A stretch of DNA of 64,000 nt, from contig CALADZ010000005.1 in assembly GCA_937890575.1 (NCBI GenBank), positions 1 to 64,000 on the forward strand, given 5' to 3'. The position numbers and the translations under genes were made by a program. Within the stretch, counting starts at the first letter, position 1. Each line of letters starts with the position of its first letter. The notes under the pieces are model-generated. The model made no database searches, was not told the DNA's origin, and saw only the letters and a program-made list of their open reading frames with translations. Origin of the DNA: MAG-120531 sp002378585 (GTDB lineage: Bacteria > Bacteroidota > Bacteroidia > Flavobacteriales > Flavobacteriaceae). Positions 42,050 to 51,040 of the stretch are shown here, piece by piece.

Positions 42050-44375
42050 GATTGTCGATTTTAGTCAATTGAGCAAATCGGAGTAAAAGCTTTTTTGCCC
42101 CCCCATGTTCAAAGTCAATATCGGCTTTCTTGTCATTACCCAATCCTTCTAAGGATTTTACCACCCCTCTACCGAATCTAGGATGGTCTACCCACTGTCC
42201 TTGCTGGAGATCTAAGGATAGTGCATTTCCTCTGTCTACGGGTATCCCTATATCCGGTTTTATCTTCCTGAGTTTTTGTAACTGTGCGGAAGTGGGTTGG
42301 TTTTGTTTGGGTGGTATCCCAGATACAGGTTTTTGCGTTCTTAATTTATTGGTGTCTACCTCGCCAAAAATGTCTTTATCGATGATCGATTTATAGCGAT
42401 AACCAGTCAATGGAACCGTGTGTTCTAGATACTTTTCGTCAATTTCCTCAATAAATCTGCTAGGCTCTGCATCGACTAGTTTTCCCCATCGATATCTGGT
42501 TTGCGCATAGGTGAGGTAGGCCTTTTGTTCTGCTCTAGTCAGTGCTACATAAAACAACCTTCGTTCTTCTTCCAGCTCTGATCGCGTGTTCATGCTCATG
42601 GCTGAAGGAAATAGGTCTTCCTCTAGACCAACGATGTAAACCACAGGAAACTCTAATCCTTTGGCCAAATGAATCGTCATGAGCGCCACGCGCTCTTCTC
42701 CATCCATATCTCGATCCATATCAGTAGCAAGCGCTACATCTTCCAAGAATTCAGATAGTGCTCCGCGGGCGTCGGCAATCTCTTGTTGTCCTTCGACAAA
42801 GTCTTTAATACCGTTGAGCAACTCCTCAATGTTTTCCATTTTGGCCACCCCTTCAGGTGTGCCATCTTTTTTAAACTCGAGTAGAAGTCCCGTTTTCTTG
42901 ACCACCTGAGCAGCTAGCTCAAATGCATCCAATTGTTTTTCTAACACTTGAAAACTCTGAATCATCCGGGCAAATTCTTCCAGTTTGTTACGCGTACCAC
43001 CATGTACCGAAAGCAATCCTTGATCTAAACGAATCAACACATCAAACAGAGAGATCTGTTGTTGGTCAGCAGCCAGGGTCAACTTGTCTATGGTAGCATC
43101 ACCAATTCCACGGGCGGGAAAATTGATGATCCTCTTAAGTGCTTCCTCATCTTGGGGATTAACTATAAGCCTTAAATAGGCTAATACATCCTTGATTTCT
43201 TTTCGCTGATAAAACGAAAGACCTCCAAAGATTTTATAGGGTATATCTCTTTTGCGCAATGCGTCTTCAATCGCTCTGGATTGAGCATTGGTTCGATAGA
43301 GCACGGCAAAATCACTTGGCTTTTTGTGTTCCTGATGTTGCGTTTCCCATATGGAAGCGGCCACAAATCTACCCTCTTCAGCATCTGTGGGGCTTCTGTG
43401 AACAGTAATGGGTTGCCCAAGGTCATTGTCTGTCCAAACTTTTTTGTCAATTTGATTTTTGTTGTGTGAAATGACAGTATTAGCCGCTTCGACAATAGTC
43501 TGGGTGGATCGATAATTTTGTTCCAGACGATACATAGCGACACCGTCATAGTCCTTTTGAAAGTTTAGAATATTGCTGATGTTCGCTCCGCGAAATGAAT
43601 AGATGCTTTGGGCATCGTCACCAACGACACAAATATTTTGGTACCGATCTGCAAGTGCTTTGACAATCAAGTATTGCGAATGATTCGTGTCTTGATACTC
43701 ATCGACCAAAATGTACTTAAAACGATCCTGATATCTAGCTAAAACATCAGGAAAACGAGTCAATAACTCATTGGTTTTGAGCAATAAGTCATCAAAGTCC
43801 ATAGCTCCAGCCCTAAAACATCGCTCCACATAATTCTGATAGATCTCCCCTAGTCTCGGTCTTTTGGCCATGGCGTCCGATTCCATGAGCTCGGGATTGT
43901 TGAAATATGCTTTAACGGTAATCAGGCTGTTTTTATAGGAGGATATTCGGTTCTGAATCTGTTTGTACTTATATAACTCGGTATCCAGACCCATTTCTTT
44001 GATTATGGATGAAATTAGACGTTGCGAATCTTGAGTGTCGTAGATGGTAAAATTATTCGGGTAACCCAATCGATGCCCTTCAACGCGCAAAAGTTTGGCA
44101 AAAACCGAGTGAAATGTACCCATCCAAAGGTTTTTGGCTTCAGAGGCACCTACCAAAGTCGCTATACGGTGCTTCATCTCTCTAGCGGCTTTGTTGGTAA
44201 AGGTCAAGGCCAATATATTAAACGCGTCTACTCCCTGTTGCATCAAATGCGCCATCCGAAAAGTAAGTACACGGGTTTTACCTGAACCTGCTCCAGCAAT
44301 CACCATCAGCGGACCAGTTTTGTGCAGAACCGCTTCTTTTTGAGCTGTATTTAGTTCGTCTATATAGTTTTCCAA
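42042..44375 (-). CDS. UvrD/PcrA/Rep-type superfamily 1 DNA helicase
   Basis: 777 aa 3'-5' helicase. Motif Ia/Walker A GAGSGKTRVLTFR, motif II VDEYQDTNHSQY, motif III VGDDAQSIYSFRGA, motif IV EQNYRST, motif V TIHLAKGLEFPVVYIVG and motif VI ERRLFYVALTRA are all intact. The C-terminal tail (about 650-777) ends in a Tudor-like PcrA domain, GQWVDHPRFGRGVVKSLEG. It acts in repair and in clearing proteins from DNA. The start is TTG 44375 (MENYIDELN); TAAAATTA on the plus strand (44394-44401) is a near -7 box in the reverse sense. Confidence 0.95.
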   Translation of the reverse strand: MENYIDELNTAQKEAVLHKTGPLMVIAGAGSGKTRVLTFRMAHLMQQGVDAFNILALTFTNKAAREMKHRIATLVGASEAKNLWMGTFHSVFAKLLRVEGHRLGYPNNFTIYDTQDSQRLISSIIKEMGLDTELYKYKQIQNRISSYKNSLITVKAYFNNPELMESDAMAKRPRLGEIYQNYVERCFRAGAMDFDDLLLKTNELLTRFPDVLARYQDRFKYILVDEYQDTNHSQYLIVKALADRYQNICVVGDDAQSIYSFRGANISNILNFQKDYDGVAMYRLEQNYRSTQTIVEAANTVISHNKNQIDKKVWTDNDLGQPITVHRSPTDAEEGRFVAASIWETQHQEHKKPSDFAVLYRTNAQSRAIEDALRKRDIPYKIFGGLSFYQRKEIKDVLAYLRLIVNPQDEEALKRIINFPARGIGDATIDKLTLAADQQQISLFDVLIRLDQGLLSVHGGTRNKLEEFARMIQSFQVLEKQLDAFELAAQVVKKTGLLLEFKKDGTPEGVAKMENIEELLNGIKDFVEGQQEIADARGALSEFLEDVALATDMDRDMDGEERVALMTIHLAKGLEFPVVYIVGLEEDLFPSAMSMNTRSELEEERRLFYVALTRAEQKAYLTYAQTRYRWGKLVDAEPSRFIEEIDEKYLEHTVPLTGYRYKSIIDKDIFGEVDTNKLRTQKPVSGIPPKQNQPTSAQLQKLRKIKPDIGIPVDRGNALSLDLQQGQWVDHPRFGRGVVKSLEGLGNDKKADIDFEHGGAKKLLLRFAQLTKIDNHG

Positions 44376-44501
44376 AACACCAGGAATTAGCTGTAAAATT
44401 AGCCATTATCAAGGCCAACAAAAAATGAATAGTTCATTAATTATAAACAGAACTTTCCATACAAATCATATTTCGTACATTTCAACAACAAATAAATTTT
44501 T

Positions 44502-45779
44502 ATGAAAAAGTATCTTTTAGGATTTGCATTGTTGACATCCTTACACGGATGGTCTCAAAGCAATCATTTATCGGAACAAACTTATGCTGAGATTGAGCAA
44601 AAGGTCATTGATTGGCGCAGGCATTTTCACCAAAATCCAGAACTATCAAATCGAGAATTCAAAACGGCAGAAGTGATTGCCAAGCACCTAAAATCTTTGG
44701 GGCTTGAGGTAGAAACTGGGGTAGCAAAAACAGGAGTTGTTGGAATTTTAAAGGGAAAACACCCGGGAAAGGTTTTGGCCTTGAGGGCTGATATCGACGC
44801 GCTCCCTGTAGAAGAGAGAAACGACTTACCCTTCAAGTCCAAAGTTAAGACTACATTTTTAGATACACCTGTTGGTGTGATGCATGCCTGTGGTCACGAT
44901 ACCCATACGGCTATTTTGATGGGTGCTGCAGAACTGTTGAGTAAGCATCGCGATCAGATTTATGGAACGATAAAGTTTATTTTTCAACCTGCTGAAGAAG
45001 GACCACCACCGGGGGAAGTTGGTGGCGCACTAGAAATGGTTAAAGAAGGTGTTTTAAAAAATCCGGATGTCGATATCATCGTGGGGCTCCACATTAATTC
45101 GCAAACTCCTGTGGGGATGATTCGCTATAAACCAGGAGGAACAATGGCTGCTGCTCAACGGTTTGTGCTTAAAATCAATGGAAAGCAAACTCATGGTTCA
45201 CAACCATGGGCGGGTGTAGACCCTATATTGATTGCAGCTAAAGTAATTGATGCCTATCAAACCATTATTTCAAGAGAGAGTGATTTAACCAATGAAGCAG
45301 CGGTCATATCTGTAGGAAAAATAACGGCCGGTGTTCGCTTCAATATTATTCCTGAATCCTGTGAGCTAATTGGTACGGTGCGCACTTTAGACTTTGCGAT
45401 GCAAAAACATATCAACCAACGCATGAAAGAGTTGGCTGAGGGAATTGCAGCAGCTTACGGGGGTACCGCAGAATTGGATATCCAAAACTCAACTTCTATA
45501 ACGAATAACGAACCTAGTTTAGTGAATGAGTTATTACCTACTCTTGAGCGAGTGGCTGGTAAAGATCAGGTTGTTCTGTCCAAAGCGACAACGGGCGCAG
45601 AAGATTTCTCCTATTTCCAAGAGCAAATACCTGGATTCTATTTCTTTTTGGGGGGTATGACTCCCGGTAGCACAGGGTCTTACCCTCACCACACACCAGA
45701 TTTTAAAATAGATGAATCTGGATTATTATTGGGCGTCAAGGCAATGACTGAAATAAGTTTGGACTATTTAAGTAAATAG
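44502..45779 (+). CDS. Exported M20-family amidohydrolase/peptidase
   Basis: 425 aa with a signal peptide (MKKYLLGFALLTSLHGWSQ). M20D marks are WRRHFHQNPELSNREF, ALRADIDALPVEE (metal Asp), VMHACGHDTHTAILMG (Cys and His ligands), FQPAEEGPPPGEVGG (Glu pair) and YPHHTPDFKIDE at the C-terminus. Relatives are hippurate hydrolases, IAA-amino-acid hydrolases and N-acyl or N-acetyl-amino-acid deacylases; the substrate here is unknown, and the periplasmic location points to nutrient scavenging. A terminator follows. Confidence 0.92.
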   Translation: MKKYLLGFALLTSLHGWSQSNHLSEQTYAEIEQKVIDWRRHFHQNPELSNREFKTAEVIAKHLKSLGLEVETGVAKTGVVGILKGKHPGKVLALRADIDALPVEERNDLPFKSKVKTTFLDTPVGVMHACGHDTHTAILMGAAELLSKHRDQIYGTIKFIFQPAEEGPPPGEVGGALEMVKEGVLKNPDVDIIVGLHINSQTPVGMIRYKPGGTMAAAQRFVLKINGKQTHGSQPWAGVDPILIAAKVIDAYQTIISRESDLTNEAAVISVGKITAGVRFNIIPESCELIGTVRTLDFAMQKHINQRMKELAEGIAAAYGGTAELDIQNSTSITNNEPSLVNELLPTLERVAGKDQVVLSKATTGAEDFSYFQEQIPGFYFFLGGMTPGSTGSYPHHTPDFKIDESGLLLGVKAMTEISLDYLSK

Positions 45780-45798
45780 TCTGTAAAATCAACTATTT

Positions 45799-45835
45799 AA
45801 AGGCAAATCAATTATGGTTTGCCTTTTTCTTTTTT
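45799..45835 (+). terminator. Rho-independent terminator after the M20 gene
   Basis: AAAGGCAAA, 10-base loop, TTTGCCTTT, then a T-rich tract. It overlaps the 3' end of the convergent patatin gene. Confidence 0.75.
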
Positions 45836-46747
45836 AGTGCTTCTAGCTTTTAGTGGAGAACTGTGGTTTTGGAATTTTTTCTGAGCATATACGCGTCCTT
45901 GTTCCCACCACTGTGCCATTTGTTGTCGATCAAAAATGAGTGCATTTTCTGTGAGTTTTGTGGGGGTATAGTACAGGTGTAGGGCGACACCATGGTGTTT
46001 GGCCATCACAATTCCCTCAGAGATATCATGGGCTTTAATTTGGTCTATCATAAATCCAAACATATGAATCAATAACGAAAATGGATTGTATCCCAAAACT
46101 TTTGTTTTATTCATGTGTTCTGACTCAAGAATCACTACATCAATTTCGGTAGCCCCACGCCTAATAGCTTCTTGAATCGGGATTAAATTCCCTAATCCAC
46201 CGTCTCCATAATCGTATCCGTTTTTTTGAACCAAAGACATGAAAGGAACATAATTGGCTGATATCCAAATCCAATCAATAAATTCTTGATAGGTATAATC
46301 GCTCAGCACTTTGTACTCAATACGGTATTTGGACAGATTGGCAGTAGTCACCACAATTTCTGGTCCTTGGGTCTTTAATTGATCAAAATCTTGTGAAGAA
46401 AAGTTTTTTTCAATAGTTTTTCTGAGTGCATGACTTTCCCCAAAGGTTCTACGCCTTCTTAAGAATTGATAGAGCGTAGTTAAGTAATTAATAGACACAT
46501 AAGATCGAACACCTTTTTTGCGCACCCTAAATGGATGAATACTGAAAATATCGCTTTGTTGGATATTGGTGTAAATGCCGTGTAATTTGTCTATTTGCCC
46601 CAGTGCCAAGTGAGGTAAAAGAAGGCTACCCGTAGAGGTTCCCACCAATAAATCATAACTCCTACCCTGCTCCTGAATCAGGTATTGGGCAACACCTCCA
46701 GCAAATGCTCCCTTGCTTCCACCCCCCGAAATGACCAATGCCCTCAT
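45812..46747 (-). CDS. Patatin-like phospholipase
   Basis: 311 aa. The oxyanion loop SGGGSKGAFAGGVAQYL, the nucleophile elbow GTSTGS (Ser38) and the catalytic Asp motif GDGGLGN are all present, giving a Ser-Asp dyad lipid acyl hydrolase. No signal peptide is visible, so it is probably cytosolic or membrane-peripheral. The lysine-rich C-terminus (SPLKARSTKKEKGKP) may touch membranes. It diverges from recG with its own promoter. Confidence 0.92.
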   Translation of the reverse strand: MRALVISGGGSKGAFAGGVAQYLIQEQGRSYDLLVGTSTGSLLLPHLALGQIDKLHGIYTNIQQSDIFSIHPFRVRKKGVRSYVSINYLTTLYQFLRRRRTFGESHALRKTIEKNFSSQDFDQLKTQGPEIVVTTANLSKYRIEYKVLSDYTYQEFIDWIWISANYVPFMSLVQKNGYDYGDGGLGNLIPIQEAIRRGATEIDVVILESEHMNKTKVLGYNPFSLLIHMFGFMIDQIKAHDISEGIVMAKHHGVALHLYYTPTKLTENALIFDRQQMAQWWEQGRVYAQKKFQNHSSPLKARSTKKEKGKP

Positions 46748-46751
46748 AGGC

Positions 46752-46782
46752 TAAATGTACGTTCTTTGGGGTGAATCACAAA
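46752..46782 (-). promoter_or_regulatory. Promoter of the patatin gene
   Basis: On the minus strand TTTG (46782-46779), a 19-base spacer and TACATTTA (46759-46752, one mismatch), 4 bases before the ATG at 46747. The very short distance suggests a nearly leaderless transcript. Confidence 0.6.
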
Positions 46783-46802
46783 CCCCAAATCGCCAGAATT
46801 TG

Positions 46803-46810
46803 TACCTTAG
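46803..46810 (+). promoter_or_regulatory. recG: Possible -7 box of recG
   Basis: TACCTTAG (one mismatch) ends 4 bases before GTG 46815. No -33 TTG at proper distance. Confidence 0.35.
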
Positions 46811-46814
46811 TGGG

Positions 46815-48926
46815 GTGAATCATTCCAGTCAAATTTTCCAAACGCCCCTAGTATACCTTAAAGGTGTTGGGCCTCAGAGAGCCAAAGTGATGGCTGAGGT
46901 ATTTGGTTTGCATACTTTTGTTGATCTCCTTCATTTTTTTCCTTTTCGCTATGTCGATAAAACCCAATGGTTAACCATAGCTCAGCTTCAACCTAATTTG
47001 GCTGAAATCCAGATCAAAGGTACCCTGGTACATCTGGAAGAAGTCCCCCAAAAAAGAGGTTCAAGACTTGTTGGGCATTTTTCTGATGAAACTGGTAGCA
47101 TGGAATTAGTTTGGTTTAAAGGAACTAAATGGTTGAGACAAAATTTAAAGATCGGTCATAAGTACAGTGTATTTGGCAAAGTACAGCGCTTTGGCTCCAG
47201 TTATTCAATGCCTCATCCGGATATGGAGATTTATCCTCCTGAAAAGGCTCAATTTACTGCCTCAATTAGGCCGATCTATCCAAGCAGTGAGCGTCTTCAG
47301 TCAGCTCAAATAAGTCAAAAAGTAATTGGAGGATGGGTGATGGAGCTCCTGCTTCAGTATGGAAAACACCTAGAGGAATCGCTACCTAATTCTTTGATGG
47401 AACGCCAAGCATTAATCGGTTTACCCCAAGCGTTGTTCCACATACATTTTCCGAAAAACTTGAATCTGTTGGCTCAAGCCCAAAAAAGGCTCAAGTTTGA
47501 AGAGCTCTTTTTTATTCAAATGCAGCTATTGCGCAACAAAGCGATTAGACGCAGCAAGGTAAAAGGCTATGCATTCAATCTAGTAGGCCAATATTTCAAT
47601 GAGTTTTATCAGCATCATTTACCTTTTGAATTGACCAACGCACAAAAACGGGTTGTTAAAGAAATCAGGTCAGATCTGGGAAGTAATGCTCAAATGAATA
47701 GATTGCTTCAAGGAGATGTAGGATCAGGAAAAACCATGGTCGCAGTACTCTGTTTTTTGATGGCCGTGGACAATGGTTTTCAATCGTGTTTGGTGGCGCC
47801 CACAGAAATATTGGCCCAACAACATTTCAGAGGGATTAGTGATTTATTGGCGCCTGTGGGTTTACGGGTTGCGCTATTGACTGGGTCAGTAAAAAATAAA
47901 GAGCGCACCAATTTGTTATCGGATTTAAAAGAAGGCAATATTCATGTGTTAGTGGGAACTCATGCCTTGTTCGAGGATACGGTGATTTTTCACCACCTAG
48001 GCTTGGCGGTTATCGATGAACAACACCGTTTTGGGGTAGCCCAACGAGCAAAACTTTGGCATAAGAATGATATTCCTCCTCATGTTTTAGTGATGACGGC
48101 TACACCCATACCCAGAACATTGGCCATGAGTCTGTATGGTGATCTGGATATTTCTGTAATTGATGAGCTTCCACCTGGCCGTCAAGAAATTAAGACAGTT
48201 TGGCGCACTGATGCTCATCGATTGAAGGTATTTGGTTTTATTAAAGAACAAATAGCATTGGGTCGACAGGTTTATATTGTCTATCCGCTAATCAATGAGT
48301 CCCAAGCCATGGATTATAAAGACCTCATGGATGGATATGAGTCGATTACCCGGGAATTTCCCATGCCAAATTACCAAGTTTCCATAGTACATGGTCAAAT
48401 GAAATCTGATGACAAAGCGATTGAAATGGATCGTTTTGTCCGAGGAATTTCACAGATTATGGTGGCTACTACAGTTATAGAAGTAGGTGTCAATGTCCCT
48501 AATGCTTCAGTCATGGTGATTGAAAGTGCTGAGCGATTTGGGCTTTCACAGTTACACCAACTCAGGGGACGAGTTGGCAGGGGAGCCGAACAAAGCTACT
48601 GCATATTGATGTCCGCGGACCAAATCAGTGAAGATGCCAAGCTGAGACTTCATACTATGACACAAACTAACGACGGATTTGCTTTGTCAGAAGTTGATTT
48701 GAAACTAAGGGGCCCAGGGGATTTAATGGGTACCCAACAAAGTGGTGTCCTTCAATTAAAAATAGCCGACTTAACTCAAGATCAGGAATTGTTGAGTTTG
48801 GCCAGAAAAGAAGCCATGAGTATTTTACATGCAGACCCCACTTTATCACAAACAGAACACAGCGTGTTAAAAAAAGCTTTTGAAGCGGTACTTAGACACA
48901 AAAATATCTGGAATTACATCAGTTGA
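46815..48926 (+). CDS. recG: ATP-dependent DNA helicase RecG
   Basis: About 703 aa branch-migrating helicase that remodels stalled forks. N-terminal YLKGVGPQRAKVM (helix-hairpin-helix), an OB-fold wedge domain (IQIKGTLVHLEEV..., GSMELVWFKG), then SF2 motifs: GDVGSGKTMVAVL, IDEQHRFGVAQR, VMTATPIPRTLAM, TTVIEVGVNVPNA and QLRGRVGRGAEQSYC. The longest frame opens at ATG 46755, but GTG 46815 (MNHSSQIFQTPLVYLKG) gives the usual N-terminus and follows a -7-like box. Both are possible. Confidence 0.95.
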   Translation: MNHSSQIFQTPLVYLKGVGPQRAKVMAEVFGLHTFVDLLHFFPFRYVDKTQWLTIAQLQPNLAEIQIKGTLVHLEEVPQKRGSRLVGHFSDETGSMELVWFKGTKWLRQNLKIGHKYSVFGKVQRFGSSYSMPHPDMEIYPPEKAQFTASIRPIYPSSERLQSAQISQKVIGGWVMELLLQYGKHLEESLPNSLMERQALIGLPQALFHIHFPKNLNLLAQAQKRLKFEELFFIQMQLLRNKAIRRSKVKGYAFNLVGQYFNEFYQHHLPFELTNAQKRVVKEIRSDLGSNAQMNRLLQGDVGSGKTMVAVLCFLMAVDNGFQSCLVAPTEILAQQHFRGISDLLAPVGLRVALLTGSVKNKERTNLLSDLKEGNIHVLVGTHALFEDTVIFHHLGLAVIDEQHRFGVAQRAKLWHKNDIPPHVLVMTATPIPRTLAMSLYGDLDISVIDELPPGRQEIKTVWRTDAHRLKVFGFIKEQIALGRQVYIVYPLINESQAMDYKDLMDGYESITREFPMPNYQVSIVHGQMKSDDKAIEMDRFVRGISQIMVATTVIEVGVNVPNASVMVIESAERFGLSQLHQLRGRVGRGAEQSYCILMSADQISEDAKLRLHTMTQTNDGFALSEVDLKLRGPGDLMGTQQSGVLQLKIADLTQDQELLSLARKEAMSILHADPTLSQTEHSVLKKAFEAVLRHKNIWNYIS

Positions 48927-49039
48927 ACGTCGTAATTTTTAGGCGTTTGAGACTTTAATTGATCAATCATTTTTTACTTTTACACACGTTGGATGTGCAC
49001 TTATTTTTACATCCATCAAATCAATTTTACTCACAGATT

Positions 49040-50434
49040 ATGGCTAAAACACTTTTTGATAAAGTATGGGACGCTCATGTAGTCCACTCCATAGAAAATG
49101 GTCCAGATGTTTTGTTTATCGACAGACATATGGTGCATGAAGTAACCAGCCCGGTAGCTTTTCTGGGCCTGAAACAGCGAGGAATTCGCGTCAAATTTCC
49201 TGAGCGTACTTTTGCCACGGCTGACCACAACACCCCTACTATCAATCAACATTTACCTGTTGAAGATCCACTTTCAGCCAACCAATTGGCGATGTTGGAA
49301 CAAAATGCCCGTGAACACGGAATCAGTTATTGGGGGTTGGGTCACCAGAAAAATGGAATTGTCCATGTGGTTGGACCTGAATACGGGATTACATTACCTG
49401 GGGCCACTATAGTTTGTGGTGATTCACATACTTCCACCCATGGTGCTTTTGGAGCGATTGCTTTTGGAATCGGAACTTCTGAGGTTGAAATGGTCTTGTC
49501 CACACAATGTATCATGCAGCCGAAACCCAAAAGTATGCGTATAAACATTACTGGGTCTTTGCAAAAAGGAGTTACTCCTAAAGATGTGGCTTTATATATA
49601 ATCAGTCAATTATCCACCTCTGGAGCCACTGGTTATTTTGTTGAATATGCTGGGCCTGTTTTTTCTGAAATGAGTATGGAGGGCCGGATGACTGTGTGCA
49701 ATTTAAGTATTGAGATGGGGGCCCGTGGAGGGATGATTGCCCCAGATCAAAAGACTTTTGATTATGTTGCTGGTAGAGAATTTGCCCCTAAAGGTCAAGA
49801 CTTTGATAAGGCTATGAATTATTGGTCAACATTGTATTCCGATGATCAGGCTTCGTTTGATAAAGAGTACACCTTTGATGGCGATAAAATAGAACCGATG
49901 ATCACTTATGGAACCAATCCAGGAATGGGATTGGGTATCAGTCAAAATATTCCAATGGCTCAGAGTCTAGATGGCGGTGTAGCCACCTACAAAAAATCAC
50001 TAGGATATATGGATTTTAGTGAAGGTGATGCCATGTTGGGTAAAAAAGTAGACTACGTATTCATCGGCAGCTGTACCAATGGTCGTATTGAAGATTTCAG
50101 GGCATTTGCCAGCATTGTTCGCGGCAGAAAGAAAGCGGACCATGTAACTGCCTGGTTGGTACCTGGTTCTCACCTAGTGGCCCAATCGATCAAAGAAGAA
50201 GGTTTGTTGTCGGTTTTTGAAGATGCCGGTTTTACACTTCGCGAACCTGGTTGTTCCGCTTGTTTGGCGATGAATGACGATAAAATTCCTGCGGGTAAAT
50301 ACGCTGTGAGCACATCAAACAGAAATTTTGAGGGAAGACAAGGACCGGGAGCTCGTACCCTACTCGCCTCTCCATTAGTCGCTGCTGCAGCTGCTGTAAC
50401 AGGACACGTAACTGATCCACGTACTTTATTATAA
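49040..50434 (+). CDS. leuC: 3-isopropylmalate dehydratase large subunit LeuC
   Basis: 464 aa aconitase-family subunit holding the 4Fe-4S cluster: VCGDSHTSTHGAFGA with the His/Ser active-site loop, FIGSCTNGRIEDF with the first Cys, and PGCSACLAMN with the other two. With LeuD it isomerises 2-isopropylmalate, and in the citramalate route also (R)-citramalate via citraconate. ATG 49040 (MAKTLFDKVW) is the start; the 27 codons upstream in frame from TTG 48959 are not part of the family. First gene of leuC-leuD-cimA-leuB. No exact promoter box is seen; TACTTTTA at 48975-48982 is one base off. Confidence 0.97.
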   Translation: MAKTLFDKVWDAHVVHSIENGPDVLFIDRHMVHEVTSPVAFLGLKQRGIRVKFPERTFATADHNTPTINQHLPVEDPLSANQLAMLEQNAREHGISYWGLGHQKNGIVHVVGPEYGITLPGATIVCGDSHTSTHGAFGAIAFGIGTSEVEMVLSTQCIMQPKPKSMRINITGSLQKGVTPKDVALYIISQLSTSGATGYFVEYAGPVFSEMSMEGRMTVCNLSIEMGARGGMIAPDQKTFDYVAGREFAPKGQDFDKAMNYWSTLYSDDQASFDKEYTFDGDKIEPMITYGTNPGMGLGISQNIPMAQSLDGGVATYKKSLGYMDFSEGDAMLGKKVDYVFIGSCTNGRIEDFRAFASIVRGRKKADHVTAWLVPGSHLVAQSIKEEGLLSVFEDAGFTLREPGCSACLAMNDDKIPAGKYAVSTSNRNFEGRQGPGARTLLASPLVAAAAAVTGHVTDPRTLL

Positions 50435-50443
50435 TTGATTGCT

Positions 50444-51040
50444 ATGGCATACGAACCTTTCAATACCTTAACTTCAAGTGCAGTTCCTCTGCCTATTGAA
50501 AATGTAGATACGGATCAAATCATTCCTGCACGCTTTCTAAAAGCTACGGAACGAACAGGTTTTGGCGATAATCTATTTAGAGATTGGCGCTACAACAACG
50601 ACAATACCCCTAAGACTGATTTTGTGCTCAACAACCCAATTTATCAGGGTAAAATACTCGTTGGTGGTAAAAATTTTGGTTCTGGATCTTCACGTGAACA
50701 CGCTGCTTGGGCAGTGTATGACTACGGATTTAGGTGTGTAGTATCCAGCTTTTTTGCTGATATTTTTAAAAACAACTGTTTGAATATCGGTGTACTACCC
50801 GTTCAGGTCACTCCAGAATTTTTAGTCGAAATATTTGCCGCTGTAGAATCTGATCCCCAAGCCACGTTTACTGTAGACCTACCTGCGCAAAAAATTTCAA
50901 TTGACTCCACTGGTTCCGCGTGTAGCTTCGATATCAATGGGTACAAAAAAAACAACATGCTGAACGGGTTTGATGATATTGACTTTTTAATCAGTCAATC
51001 TCAACAAATAGATGCATTTGCTGCACAATCTCCCTTGTAA
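50444..51040 (+). CDS. leuD: 3-isopropylmalate dehydratase small subunit LeuD
   Basis: 198 aa swivel subunit: PIENVDTDQIIPARFLK, the substrate-loop GGKNFGSGSSREHAAWAV and the hydrophobic VSSFFADIFKNNCLNIGVLP. It pairs with LeuC. ATG 50444 (MAYEPFNTL) is chosen over TTG 50435; it is 9 bases after leuC. Its stop overlaps the next start (TAATG). Confidence 0.97.
   Translation: MAYEPFNTLTSSAVPLPIENVDTDQIIPARFLKATERTGFGDNLFRDWRYNNDNTPKTDFVLNNPIYQGKILVGGKNFGSGSSREHAAWAVYDYGFRCVVSSFFADIFKNNCLNIGVLPVQVTPEFLVEIFAAVESDPQATFTVDLPAQKISIDSTGSACSFDINGYKKNNMLNGFDDIDFLISQSQQIDAFAAQSPL

Noticed and set aside
48959..49039. Leucine-rich reading frame just before leuC as a possible attenuation leader peptide
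   Set aside because: It contains several Leu codons but runs in frame into leuC without a stop, and there is no terminator or alternative hairpin after it. It is best read as untranslated leader.
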